A DNA stretch of 64,000 nucleotides from Sva-07 sp963752815 (GTDB lineage: Bacteria; Actinomycetota; Acidimicrobiia; Acidimicrobiales; Ilumatobacteraceae), in assembly GCA_963752815.1 (NCBI GenBank), contig CAVVZI010000015.1:620001-684000 (forward strand), read 5' to 3'. The stretch's first letter is position 1, and every line of letters starts with the position of its first letter. Positions 17,143 through 26,063 of the stretch are shown here, one piece after another. The notes under the pieces are model-generated. The model had not been told where the DNA came from, ran no database searches, and saw only the letters and a program-made list of their open reading frames with translations. Both the position numbers and the translations under genes were made by a program.

Positions 17143-17532
17143 TCAACGCATCGTCAGCGTGAGTCGGAAGCGACTCGCAGCATCCTCGATCGCGTCGACC
17201 AGTCGATCGACCGAACCGCCACAGGCGGTCAGATCCTCGGCGGACAACAGTGGCAGATAGCCCCTGCCGGTCTCGGCGACGACGACGGGCACCCGCCCTC
17301 CGGCGGCGTCGCGGACCACCTGCGGCTGATCGTCACGATGGTACGTGTCGAACGGGATCGACATCTCGGCTTGACACGCCTTCCACTCGGGCCGACGCCG
17401 AACCGAGCCGTGTGTGATGGCGCACAGAGCGCAGTGTCGTCGGCCGAGCCGGGCGCCAACCCAATATGCCAACTCGCCACGAACCGTGTGGTCGGCGTCG
17501 TAGACCCCGATCAGCCGCACGATCCGATTCAT
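17143..17532 (-). CDS. Conserved hypothetical protein with C-x2-C motif
   Basis: About 129 residues from ATG 17532; the frame is open to 17586. Visible features are an N-terminal IVRLIGVYDADHTVRGELAY, the motif HCALCAITHG, and the strand VPVVVAETGRGYLPLLS. The pattern looks like a soluble actinobacterial family of unknown function; the Cys pair plus His could bind metal or form a disulfide. It lies 70 bp downstream of the GtrA-like gene on the same strand. Confidence 0.6.
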   Translation of the reverse strand: MNRIVRLIGVYDADHTVRGELAYWVGARLGRRHCALCAITHGSVRRRPEWKACQAEMSIPFDTYHRDDQPQVVRDAAGGRVPVVVAETGRGYLPLLSAEDLTACGGSVDRLVDAIEDAASRFRLTLTMR

Positions 17533-17601
17533 CTGCGACACGTCCGCCGAACTCATCGAGAGATCATCGCCGACCGCGCGAGACATCGCTGGAATTCGGC
17601 A

Positions 17602-18107
17602 TCACCGGGTGTCAGCCGGAGACGTCTCATTGCGTGTTGCCGGCGTCCTGGTTGGAGGCCGACGCTCGCGCGTGGCGTCTCGCCGCGCCGCCTCATCGCC
17701 GAACAGCCATTGGTCGAGGAGCAGGAACTTTGTCACCCACAACGCTCCGAAGCAGGCGATGTTGGCCACGGAGACTGCTACTGCCGATTGCCACCGCACT
17801 TCGATCGCGGCGACGGCGGCGGTGCTGGCAATCAGGCCGAGGAACGTGTACGTCCAGAACGGAAGAATTTCACCCGTCACACTGCAATCACCCGTCTTGC
17901 CCCAGACCCAGCGACGGAGAATCACGAACGCGGGTAATCGCCGACAGGCCGACGGCATCGATGGTGGCGGCGAGCACGCGCCGACCGGGGTGAGACGATG
18001 AAGCTCAGCAGGAGGGTCTGCGTCACGACGACGTTCATGACCGACACAGCGCCGAATCGCCACCAGCGCTGCAGGTTCGCTCGCGTTGATCCTGTCTGGC
18101 TACGCAC
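17602..18107 (-). pseudogene. GtrA-like small membrane protein, doubly frameshifted
   Basis: The N-terminal part from GTG 18107 (RFGAVSVMNVVVTQTLLLSF) and the C-terminal part (PAFVILRRWVWGKTG, then EILPFWTYTFLGLIAST and FGALWVTKFLLLDQWLF) are the recognisable helices of a GtrA protein, which transfers or flips lipid-linked sugars. They lie in different frames. Removing one C in the CCCC run near 17987 and one base near 17936 gives a continuous product through SPGRRVLAATIDAVGLSAIPAF. Two insertions within 50 bp of one another suggest low base quality here or an old pseudogene. Confidence 0.65.
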
Positions 18108-18245
18108 GGCACGCTCCCGTCGGGCTCGAACCTTCTTCTCGTACGGTACTTGGCCGAGCCTATCGCGATCCGTCGGGCGTCGCAGCGGATTACGAAGGAT
18201 GGCAGATCCCGCTCGACCTGAGGCCGAGCGGGATCCGGTTGTCGT

Positions 18246-19698
18246 TCAGCGTCGCAGACGCTCTTGTTCCGGCGAGAGATTCGGTTGAATGTCACGCCGG
18301 CGCGCCATGAGGATCGCAGCGAGGCCCGCCATCGCCCATGGAGCACTACCGGTCACCGGCAGCGCCGCCGTTGGCTGCTGCCTCGCCCGATGGTGTGCTG
18401 GTTTCAGGTGGCCGCGACCGGGCTCGAGTCGACCTGAGCGGTCGCCGCTGGTCGGCTCGCCGCTCCCGTGGCGGTTGGTGGATCGATCGTCACGTCTCGC
18501 TGCAAGTCCTCGGCGGGTGCTGCAGGTGGGTGTCGTCGACTCGCCAGCGGCGGTCGCGTCGGCGGTCGCACGGCGAGGTGGTTTCGTCGACGTCTCGCCG
18601 ACATCGGTGGGACGGTGATCCACCGGGCAGCATGCGTCGTCTCGCTCGGTCGGCGGCGGCCGTGTCGGGTGTCGACTCGCTTCAGTCGACGGCGCCGTGG
18701 TCGTCGTGTCCGACCGTCGGTCGGCGGGCGTCGAACGTGGTCGTCAGGCTGTCCCCGTCGGTCGGCGGATGCTGGCGAGCGCGGACGCAGCACTTGAAGT
18801 TGTCGAACTTCGTCGAAGCTCGCCTGGCGAAGTCGGCCTGGCTGCTGAGCACTGCACCTGATGCAGCTCGACGCCAGCCGTTGTTGCGGCGTGTCGAGCG
18901 ACACTGGAGTCTCGGCCGAAGACGGCCGAAGCTGCACGTCGAATTCGTGCCGTCGGCACCGCTGCAACGATAGTCGGTGGCCGACCGCTGCTCCTGCCGC
19001 ACGGCTCGACAACTTTGCTCCCGATTGCCCGGATGCGATCGACTCGCACGTAGTGAAGTTGCCCGCGGGCAAATTCTCGCCCCGGAGGTACACGGCTTCC
19101 TTGGAGCCGTATTGAGCGTTGCCATTGACCAACTCTCCGGATTGGTCGGTCGTTTTCACGGAACCGGTCATCGGCACCGTCAGCGGGGCGATTGCAGGAG
19201 CGTCAGTCGTCACGGCAGGCGACGGGTCGACCTGCTGATTCATAACTGGCAACGTGACGACGGCTGCCGGTTCGTTGACCACCGGTTCGTTGACCACCGG
19301 TTCGTTGACCACCGGTTCGTTGACCACCGGTTCGTTGACCACCGGTTCGTTGACCACCGGTTCGTTGACCACCGGTTCGTTGACCACCGGTTCGTTGACC
19401 ACCGGTTCGTTGACGACCGCGCGGTTCGTCGACCACCGGTTCGTTCGCTACCGACGGGCGCCGTTCGTCGACCAGGCCGGTTCGTTGACCACCGGTTCGT
19501 CGACCACCGGTTCGTTGACTGCCGGCTCGTTGGCTGCCGGCTGTCGTCGACGACCTCGGTGACGGCCGCGCCGTCCGGTTCCCCTTCCGCCATGGCAGTG
19601 GCGCCCGTCGTGCTGCCGACCACGAGAGCGGTCGCGGCGGTGACGGACAGCAGCGCGGCAACCTTGCGCAGTCTGCTGGATCGTTTCGGGGTGAACAC
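18246..19698 (-). pseudogene. LPXTG-anchored repeat surface protein, multiply frameshifted
   Basis: The 5' end is clear: GTG 19698 with AAGGAGG 8 nt upstream, then a signal peptide (RKVAALLSVTAATALVVGSTTGATA). The 3' end is clear too: a Pro/Thr-rich stretch, the sortase motif LPVTG, a short hydrophobic segment (APWAMAGLAAILM) and a basic tail, ending at 18246. Between them lie tandem NEPVV pentapeptides and a domain containing YGSKEAVYLRGENLPAGNF and later Cys-containing segments. These parts fall in different frames: several indels are needed around 19417-19545 and more between about 18700 and 19060. The product would be a secreted, cell-wall-anchored protein. No sortase gene is in the window. 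Confidence 0.6.
19267..19416. repeat. Ten 15-bp direct repeats encoding the NEPVV pentapeptide
   Basis: The unit CCGGTTCGTTGACCA repeats head to tail from 19267 with period 15, ten copies, the last with one substitution. On the minus strand the correct frame gives Asn-Glu-Pro-Val-Val. Degenerate copies continue to about 19543 with substitutions and indels. Because the period is a multiple of three and lacks stop codons, all three minus frames stay open through it. Confidence 0.9.
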
Positions 19699-20254
19699 GG
19701 TTGGTCCTCCTTGGTAAAGCCGAGTGCCGTTGCATCCGGTTGACGACCATGGTATCGCATGAAACTTTGGTTAAGATCTGACACAGGTAAGAGTTGGACC
19801 AGAGTCCGGCGCATGCGCAACGAGATCGCGCCTGGACGAAGTCAGATCCGCGTCGAACCGCCCGGCTGACCCACCGAGACCATCCCCACCTGATCGTCGC
19901 CATCACCGACACCGAGTTTCGCTGTCCAGCTCCGACGACGACAGGGTCGAGTTGACCATCAACGACATCGCCGCTCGCGGCGCGATGCCGCAATCTCCGA
20001 TCTTCGTGCTCGACGACCACGAGATAGTCACCGGACGTCCGCGACCTCCTCGAAGCCAGGAGGACTTCACCGTGACGGTCGAAGCCGGAGCGCAGACGAT
20101 GCGGTCCGTCAGATCCCGCCGCGCTCGATCCGGATGTGGCAATTTCCGATCTCCGGCTTCGATGGCAACTCGCGTCAGCACCTGCCGCGAGATCCGCTCT
20201 CGTCATCCACGCACGGCCTGATGAGCCTGACGTCGCGTCATGCCTGGTAGATAC
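19699..20254. other. Region without a supportable gene
   Basis: About 550 bp between the surface-protein start and tRNA-Ala. Short open frames exist on both strands, but they overlap one another, have poor composition and show no recognisable family. The part next to 19698 (around 19745-19795) is AT-richer and probably holds the surface-protein promoter. A gene remnant broken by indels, as seen in the neighbouring 2 kb, cannot be excluded. Confidence 0.5.
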
Positions 20255-20331
20255 TGGTGGAGACGATGGGAATCGAACCCACGACCCCCTGCTTGCAAAG
20301 CAGGTGCTCTAGCCAACTGAGCTACGTCCCC
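20255..20331 (-). tRNA. tRNA-Ala (anticodon TGC)
   Basis: The complement folds as a tRNA. The acceptor GGGGACG pairs with CGTCTCC, followed by discriminator A and an encoded CCA. The D-arm is AGCTCAGTTGGCTAGAGC, the anticodon stem CCTGC/GCAGG encloses loop TTTGCAA with anticodon TGC, and the T-arm is GTGGG-TTCGATT-CCCAT. In many actinobacteria this tRNA follows tRNA-Ile after gyrA; here the two are 23 kb apart. Confidence 0.96.
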
Positions 20332-20433
20332 GGAACGGGACCCCACGAGTGGGGCGCCAACACGATAGCGGTGGGATCATCCCGCACGACGTTGCGTTAC
20401 CAGCCCGATCCGAGTTGACGGCCGCTCGATTCC

Positions 20434-20439
20434 TAGGAT
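20434..20439 (+). promoter_or_regulatory. Predicted -10 element (TAGGAT) of a leaderless promoter
   Basis: TAGGAT ends 6 nt before ATG 20446 and no Shine-Dalgarno is present, so the luciferase-like gene is probably leaderless. A TTGACG lies upstream, but the 13-bp gap is too short for a normal -35. Confidence 0.45.
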
Positions 20440-20445
20440 CACCCG

Positions 20446-21714
20446 ATGCCACGAATCCAATTCGGTACGTTCCTCGCCCCCCACCATCCGTCCGGGGAGA
20501 ACCCGACCCTCCTGTTCCAGCGTGACGTCGAGTTCGCCGCGCACCTCGACCGGCTCGGCTTCGACGAGTTCTGGTGCGGCGAGCACCACTCGTCCGGCTG
20601 GGAGATGATCGCCTCACCCGAGATGTTCCTCGCCGCGGCCGCGCAGCGCACCCACCGCATCCGACTCGGCACGGGAGTCGTCAGCCTCCCGTATCACCAC
20701 CCGTTCAACGTCGCCCAGCGCATGGTGCAGCTCGACCACATGTCGAACGGCCGGGCGATGTTCGGTTCGGGCCCCGGTGCGCTCCCCTCCGACGCCCGCA
20801 CGCTCGGCATCGATCCCATGGTGCAGCGCGACCGGCAGGACGAAGCGATCGGCGTGATCCTGCGCCTGCTCCGCGGCGAGGAGCGGTTCAGCTACCACAG
20901 CGAATGGTTCGAGCTCAACGAGGCCAAGCTCCAACTCCTGCCGGTGCAGGACGACATGCCGATGGTGACGGCGTCGTCGATCTCGCCGTCGGGGATGACG
21001 CTGGCCGGCAAGTACGGCATGGGTGTGTTGTCGATCGCGTCCAACTCCACCGAGGGGATCCAGGCGCTCCCCACACAGTGGAGCTTCGCCGAGGACGCCG
21101 CGGAGAAGCACGGCCAGACGGTCGACCGGAAGAACTGGCGGGTGATGATGGCGTTCCACCTCGCCGAGTCACGCGAGCAGGCGCGCAACGAGGCCGTCGA
21201 CGGGCTGCAGCGCTGGCACAACGAGTACAACGTGTGGACACTCGGGCGCCCGAACGCCACCGCCGTCGACGACAAGTGGGCGCTGCTCGAGCAGACCACC
21301 GGTGACGGCGCGGTCGGGGCTGGGGCAGCGGTCATCGGAACGCCCGATGATCTCGTCGCCGGCATCCGCCATCTCCAGGAGGTCACGGGCGGTTTCGGAG
21401 TCGTGCTCGGCTTCGCGCACGACTGGGCGAACCGCGAGGCGACGCTGCGGTCGTGGGACCTGATGGCGCGGTACGTGATCCCCGAGATCAACGGCACGAC
21501 CGCCGGCATCCGCGAATCACAGGCGTACCTCAACGCCAACCAGGCCGAGTTGATGGCCGGTGCATCGAAGGCCGTCGTCAGCAAGATCCTCGAGAACGAG
21601 AAAGCGGCCGCGGCGTTGGCGACCACGATGGAACAGGCCGCTCAGGCCGCCGCCGACAACTCGGCGAAGGTGTCGGAGTTCCGACCCGGCGCGGGCGTCC
21701 CGACGGCCGACTGA
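20446..21714 (+). CDS. LLM-class flavin-dependent monooxygenase
   Basis: A 422-residue luciferase-like TIM-barrel enzyme. It starts with RIQFGTFLAPHHPSGENPTL and contains LDRLGFDEFWCGEHHSSG, HRIRLGTGVVSLPYHHPF and ISPSGMTLAGKYGMGVLS, typical of the limonene-monooxygenase/alkanal-monooxygenase-like group that uses FMN or F420. The long C-terminal helix rich in Ala, after residue 360, is characteristic of the subgroup. The substrate is unknown. A strong hairpin follows the stop. Confidence 0.88.
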   Translation: MPRIQFGTFLAPHHPSGENPTLLFQRDVEFAAHLDRLGFDEFWCGEHHSSGWEMIASPEMFLAAAAQRTHRIRLGTGVVSLPYHHPFNVAQRMVQLDHMSNGRAMFGSGPGALPSDARTLGIDPMVQRDRQDEAIGVILRLLRGEERFSYHSEWFELNEAKLQLLPVQDDMPMVTASSISPSGMTLAGKYGMGVLSIASNSTEGIQALPTQWSFAEDAAEKHGQTVDRKNWRVMMAFHLAESREQARNEAVDGLQRWHNEYNVWTLGRPNATAVDDKWALLEQTTGDGAVGAGAAVIGTPDDLVAGIRHLQEVTGGFGVVLGFAHDWANREATLRSWDLMARYVIPEINGTTAGIRESQAYLNANQAELMAGASKAVVSKILENEKAAAALATTMEQAAQAAADNSAKVSEFRPGAGVPTAD

Positions 21715-21721
21715 CGCGCAA

Positions 21722-21764
21722 TGCGTGATCAATCTGCGCACGTGGGCCGCAGATTGATCACGCA
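21722..21764. terminator. 17-bp perfect inverted repeat, predicted transcription terminator
   Basis: TGCGTGATCAATCTGCG (21722-21738) and its exact reverse complement (21748-21764) enclose a 9-nt loop. It begins 7 bp after the stop of the luciferase-like gene and lies 3' of the convergent small zinc-ribbon gene (stop at 21828), so it could serve both. No T-tract follows, so it is not a canonical intrinsic terminator. Confidence 0.65.
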
Positions 21765-21827
21765 GTCGGCGCTTGGCCGCCGCTCGCCGCTCGCACGGCG
21801 GAGATCTGAAGGATCGGACGGCGGCGA

Positions 21828-22007
21828 TCAATCGTCCTTGAGGGCGACGGCGTTCGGGGTGACGTTCATCTTCGGTTCGTACTCGGCGACCTCGACAACT
21901 CGCGCCTGGCCCTGGTACTTCTCCCGCAGCTGCGTGAGGCACGCCGGGCAGGGGCCGTAGAACTCCTCGGTCGTGAGGGTCGTGCAGCGGGGACAGTTGA
22001 ACTCCAC
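21828..22007 (-). CDS. Small zinc-ribbon protein
   Basis: About 59 residues from GTG 22007, beginning EFNCPRC. Two Cys pairs (CPRC and CPAC, 16 residues apart) form a likely zinc ribbon; the rest is a charged helix (LTQLREKYQGQARVVEVAEY) and a short tail. The frame is open to 22064, but that start would run past the start of the divergent gene at 22043, so the shorter start is chosen. Function unknown. Confidence 0.6.
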   Translation of the reverse strand: MEFNCPRCTTLTTEEFYGPCPACLTQLREKYQGQARVVEVAEYEPKMNVTPNAVALKDD

Positions 22008-22028
22008 CGACCCGAACTTAGTGCGGCC

Positions 22029-22034
22029 TACGAT
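22029..22034 (+). promoter_or_regulatory. Predicted -10 element (TACGAT)
   Basis: TACGAT ends 8 nt before ATG 22043 with no Shine-Dalgarno between, consistent with a leaderless transcript. It lies inside the first codons of the longer version of the divergent zinc-ribbon frame, another reason to prefer the shorter start there. Confidence 0.4.
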
Positions 22035-22042
22035 CAACGCCG

Positions 22043-23491
22043 ATGACGACGTCGGATCTGCCAACGGGCACGCCGGCCGGACACCGCGAGATCGTCGAGC
22101 ACGAGGAGCCTCCTCGGGAACCGAATTTCCTCCTCCGCCGAGCGATCGTCGTCGGTTCGGTCGTGGCGCTGATCGCCGCGCTCGCCGTCGGTGTCGGCAA
22201 GTTGCTCGAGCGTGACCACGACAGCGTCACGACGGGGGCCGCGCCAGCCGAGTGGGACACGGTGGTGCTGATCGACGACCGCACCGGTCAGGTCATCCTC
22301 ACCGATGGATCGGGAGAGGAGCAGGCTCGCTTCGCCTCCGGAGTGCGATCGGCGACCGACGCGCTGGCCGTCGGCCCGACGCTGGTCGTGTCGTCTGCCG
22401 AGGCTGCCGCCGTGGTCGACGTCGCCACCGAGTCGTCACAGAACTTCGATTTCGCCACGACGCCCACCGGTGTGGTGATGCCCGCGGGCAGCGCGGCGAC
22501 CCTGTTGGTCGGTTCGAGCGCCGGCGATCGGGCCGTACTCGTGCACGGGCCGTCGGGCGACCTCATCGACACGGAGGCTTCGGCACCGATCGCCGGCGCG
22601 GCGTACGACGTGGCGACCGCGGTCGCCTCGCCATCGGGACGCGAGGTCCTCGTCACCGACTCCGGCAATTTCCAGAGCGTGCTCTTCTCGTTCGACCGGG
22701 GTGAACCGTCGTACTTCCCCGGCCGGGCGCTGGCTGTCGACGACTCGCTCGTGGTCACGACGCAGACCGTCGGCGGCGAATCGAGCGTCAGCGTCTTCGA
22801 TCACGATGGCGAGACCGTCACCGATGCGCGGACGGCGTCGGTGCGGGCCGGCATGATCGCCGGCGACCACGTGATCCTCGTCACCATCGACGGTGACGTG
22901 CTCGACCTTGCCACGTCGTCGGGCGAGACATCCTCGATCGGGACCACCACGATCGCGCCGATCCGATCCGCGGCGGTGAGCCCGACGGGTGACCGGCTGA
23001 TCGTCGTCGGCGAAGGCGGTACCGCGATCATCGACGGCCACGGGGACGTGATCGCCGAGGTGTTCGGCGCGGTGCCGATCGAAACCGGCATCAACGAACT
23101 CGCCACCAGGACGGCGGCCTGTGTGGTCGTCCTCGACCAGGTGGACGCGGGGATGACGGTCGTGTCGCTCGACGACGGGTCAGTCGTCGCCGAGGCCGAC
23201 GATCCGAACGGTGCCGCCGCCGGGGACGTCCTCGCCTCGGCAGACGGATGCACCGCGGCCACGCCCGCCGGCCACGGCGTGACCATCGTCGCCGCTGACC
23301 ATGTCGGCACGATCGCAGGCACCACCGACCTGCGATCCCTCGCGCCCGACGCGGCGGCGATCGTCGTCGCCACCGAAGCGCGCCTCCAGCTGCAGCCCGT
23401 CGCCACCGGCGATTCGTCCGATGCGTCCGATGCCGCCGAGCCCACCGATCTCGGCCCCGATTCCCGACTCGTTCTGTTCACGGACCGCTGA
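22043..23491 (+). CDS. Membrane-anchored beta-propeller-like protein
   Basis: A 482-residue protein with a cytoplasmic N-terminus, one TM helix at about residues 30-53 (RRAIVVGSVVALIAALAVGV) and a large extracytoplasmic region. That region is built from repeated strand units (for example VVLIDDRTGQVILTDGSG, VSVFDHDGETVTDA and RLIVVGEGGTAIIDGHG), suggesting a WD40/PQQ-like propeller. No catalytic motif is seen. The next gene starts directly after its stop (TGAATG), so the two are probably an operon. Confidence 0.72.
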   Translation: MTTSDLPTGTPAGHREIVEHEEPPREPNFLLRRAIVVGSVVALIAALAVGVGKLLERDHDSVTTGAAPAEWDTVVLIDDRTGQVILTDGSGEEQARFASGVRSATDALAVGPTLVVSSAEAAAVVDVATESSQNFDFATTPTGVVMPAGSAATLLVGSSAGDRAVLVHGPSGDLIDTEASAPIAGAAYDVATAVASPSGREVLVTDSGNFQSVLFSFDRGEPSYFPGRALAVDDSLVVTTQTVGGESSVSVFDHDGETVTDARTASVRAGMIAGDHVILVTIDGDVLDLATSSGETSSIGTTTIAPIRSAAVSPTGDRLIVVGEGGTAIIDGHGDVIAEVFGAVPIETGINELATRTAACVVVLDQVDAGMTVVSLDDGSVVAEADDPNGAAAGDVLASADGCTAATPAGHGVTIVAADHVGTIAGTTDLRSLAPDAAAIVVATEARLQLQPVATGDSSDASDAAEPTDLGPDSRLVLFTDR

Positions 23492-24211
23492 ATGGGAGAC
23501 GACCCGACGGCAGAGGGCGAGGTGGTGGAGATCGTCAACGGCAACACCGTGTGGCGATTCGAGACCGAGTTCCTCACCTCGAACTGGACATGCCTGTACG
23601 GACGCGGATGCAAGGGCATCCTCGACCACGACGCCACCGAACTCGGCCAGGGATGTTGCTCACTCGGCGCCCACTTCGGAGACGGCCCCGCCGGCGAGGC
23701 CGAAGCGATGACGGTGTCGGCCTACGCCTCGATGATCGAACCCGAGCGCTTCCAGTACCACGACGTCGCGCACTCGGACACGATCGACGAGGAGACCGGC
23801 GCCAACGGGATCTTCGGCGACGAGGCCCGGACGCACACTCGCGTCGTCGACGGCGCCTGCGTCTTCCTCAACCGCCCGGGTTTCGCCGGAGGCGCCGGGT
23901 GCGCGCTCCATCTCGCCGCGCTCGACGCGGGCGACTCCCCCACCGAGTGGAAGCCGTCGGTCTGCTGGCAGCTCCCGCTGCGGATCGACTGGCAGGAGAT
24001 CGGCGATGACTCCGAATCGGCGACCGTGCGCCGGTGGTCGAGAGGCGACTGGGGCGACCAGGGCCGCACCATGGCGTGGTGCTGCACCGAGCGCACCGAC
24101 GGCGGCGAGGCGTACTCGGGCGACACGGCGGTCGTCGAATCGCTCCGTGACGAGCTGATCGCACTCGCCGGCGAGCCCGTGTACGTCGAACTCCGCCGCC
24201 GTCTGGGCTGA
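23492..24211 (+). CDS. Conserved hypothetical cysteine-rich protein
   Basis: A 239-residue soluble protein with nine or more Cys: CLYGRGCKG and GQGCCSLGAHF near the N-terminus, CVFL and GCALHL in the middle, a lone VCWQLPLRIDW, and CCTER near the end. The spacing looks like a metal- or cluster-binding protein but matches no family I can name with confidence; zinc/iron-chelating YkgJ-like proteins are a remote possibility. It directly abuts the propeller-like membrane gene. Confidence 0.65.
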   Translation: MGDDPTAEGEVVEIVNGNTVWRFETEFLTSNWTCLYGRGCKGILDHDATELGQGCCSLGAHFGDGPAGEAEAMTVSAYASMIEPERFQYHDVAHSDTIDEETGANGIFGDEARTHTRVVDGACVFLNRPGFAGGAGCALHLAALDAGDSPTEWKPSVCWQLPLRIDWQEIGDDSESATVRRWSRGDWGDQGRTMAWCCTERTDGGEAYSGDTAVVESLRDELIALAGEPVYVELRRRLG

Positions 24212-24223
24212 GCCCCGACCGGA

Positions 24224-25933
24224 TCAGTTCGAACGCAGCATCCGCCCCGCGAGGACCCCGGTGTGTTCGCCGTGATCCATGAACTCGTACCCGTTCACGA
24301 ACGTGTGGTCGTAGCCGGACGCGCCCTGGATGTACCGTCCGGCGCCGTTCGGCAAGTCGTACACGAACTCGGGTTGCGGCAGCGTCAGGCCGTCGAAGTC
24401 GATGACGTTGACGTCCGCGAAGTGCCCGGCCACGAGTCGACCGCGGCGGCGGACGCCGAACAGGTCGGCGGTGTCGGACGTCAGCCGACGAACCGCCTCC
24501 TCGATGCTCCAGCGCTGGCGCTCGCGGACCCAGTACGTGAGGAAGAACGTCGGCTGGCTGGCGTCCATGATCTGGCTGACGTGCGCTCCGGCATCGGCGA
24601 GGCCCAGCGTGACGACAGGGTCGTCGAGCATCGCTTCGACCGCCGCGAGATCCTGGTTGAGGAACGGCATGCTGGCGACCAGTTGGCCATCGGTCTCGAG
24701 CGCGAGTTCGATGAACGCAGCCGCGGGACTGACCCCGCGTTCGATGGCGATCGCCGCCAGCGAATCTGCCGGGTCGCAGTCGTAGCGGGCGTCCCCGCCC
24801 GGCGGAAGGACGTACAGCTGCTCGAGGTCGACCGGGGTCCCGTGGACGTCGGCTTCGCTGATGAGCGTCTGGCGGAACGACGCGTCGCGCAACATCTGCA
24901 ACTTGCGGCCGTTGACCGCGGTGCGCAACTGCTGCCACGACGGCGACTTGTCGAACGGTGTGCGCGTCTCGAGGCCGAACAGGATTCCCACACCGCGGGC
25001 GGTGGTCTGCGGCCGGAGGTTGGCGCCGGCGTCGTTCTCCTCGTGGGCGAAGCCGATGACGGCGGCGCTGAGCCCCGGGCGCTTGTCGGACTGCGTCAGG
25101 CCGAAGCTCACCGGTCGACCGCTCTGGCGACTGATCTCGCCCATCAACGTGACCTCGGAGCGCGAGTTGTCGAAGCGCTCGTTGTCGCGTTCCCCGAGGC
25201 GCATCGCCCCTTCGAACACGCCGGCGTCGTGACGGCCGAGCACCTCGGCGAACGCCAACAGTTCGTCGGCGGTGGCGTGGGTGCCGGGCACGGGTCGTCC
25301 GTCGGGCACGCGGTGCAGGAAGGTCCGGCTGGTCGACACACCGAGCGCGCCGGCGCTCATCGCCTCGTCGACGAGGCGGGCCATCGCCACCACGTCGTCA
25401 CCCGACGCCGGTGCCTCGTCGAGCCCACGCTCGCCCATCACGTACGTCCGCAGCGCACAGTGGCCGACGAGCCCGCCGGTGTTCGGACCCTTCGGCAGCC
25501 GGTCGATCGACTCGTAGTACTCGCCGTACGTCTCCCAGTCCCACGGCAGCGCGTCGAGGATCGCCTCGCGGGGGATGTCCTCGACGCTCTCCATCATCTC
25601 CGCCAGCACCGCGCGGTCCGCCGGCTTGCACGGCGCGAACGTGACCCCACAGTTGCCCATCACCACGCTGGTCACGCCGTGCCAGCAACTGGACGTGCCG
25701 ATCGGATCCCACGCGATCTGGGCGTCGAGGTGGGTGTGGATGTCGACGAAGCCCGGGGTGACGAGCCGTCCCTCGGCGTCGATCTCGCGCCTCCCCACCT
25801 CTTGGACGCCGCCGTCATCCAGCCTCGTGATCTCGCTGATCACGTCGCCGGAGATCGCGACATCGGCGACGAACGCGGGCGCGCCCGTGCCATCGACGAC
25901 GGTTCCTCCTCGGATGACGATCTCAGGTCTCAT
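24224..25933 (-). CDS. N-acyl-D-amino-acid deacylase / amidohydrolase family protein
   Basis: A 569-residue metal-dependent amidohydrolase. The N-terminal beta domain starts IVIRGGTVVDGTG; the first metal motif is VDIHTHLDAQ; the D-aminoacylase-type Cys ligand is in VVMGNCGVTFAPC; and the C-terminus has TADLFGVRRRGRLVAGHFADVNV, typical of the superfamily. D-aminoacylases hydrolyse N-acyl-D-amino acids, but this clade is broad and the substrate is uncertain. ATG 25933 is preferred to 25993 because GGGAG precedes it and the family motif begins there. Confidence 0.85.
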   Translation of the reverse strand: MRPEIVIRGGTVVDGTGAPAFVADVAISGDVISEITRLDDGGVQEVGRREIDAEGRLVTPGFVDIHTHLDAQIAWDPIGTSSCWHGVTSVVMGNCGVTFAPCKPADRAVLAEMMESVEDIPREAILDALPWDWETYGEYYESIDRLPKGPNTGGLVGHCALRTYVMGERGLDEAPASGDDVVAMARLVDEAMSAGALGVSTSRTFLHRVPDGRPVPGTHATADELLAFAEVLGRHDAGVFEGAMRLGERDNERFDNSRSEVTLMGEISRQSGRPVSFGLTQSDKRPGLSAAVIGFAHEENDAGANLRPQTTARGVGILFGLETRTPFDKSPSWQQLRTAVNGRKLQMLRDASFRQTLISEADVHGTPVDLEQLYVLPPGGDARYDCDPADSLAAIAIERGVSPAAAFIELALETDGQLVASMPFLNQDLAAVEAMLDDPVVTLGLADAGAHVSQIMDASQPTFFLTYWVRERQRWSIEEAVRRLTSDTADLFGVRRRGRLVAGHFADVNVIDFDGLTLPQPEFVYDLPNGAGRYIQGASGYDHTFVNGYEFMDHGEHTGVLAGRMLRSN

Positions 25934-26063
25934 GTTCTCCCGCGAACGCTGATGACTGACGGCTGAAACGAGGGCTTTGTCTAGCGGGCCCACATGTCGG
26001 GCAGGAAGTCAGTCGCGTGACAGTTCGGTGACAGACGATCGATCAGCCCGTCTACCTGGACTT

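Noticed and set aside
19267..19543. Possible CRISPR array
   Set aside because: The 15-bp units are head to tail with no spacers and encode a pentapeptide repeat in a gene with signal peptide and LPXTG.
19952..20221. Short plus-strand frame beginning TINDIAARGAMPQ
   Set aside because: No recognisable family, overlapped by equally open minus frames, and no start signal.
20415..20420. TTGACG as a -35 for the LLM gene at 20446
   Set aside because: The gap to the -10 is 13 bp, too short for a standard sigma-70-type promoter.
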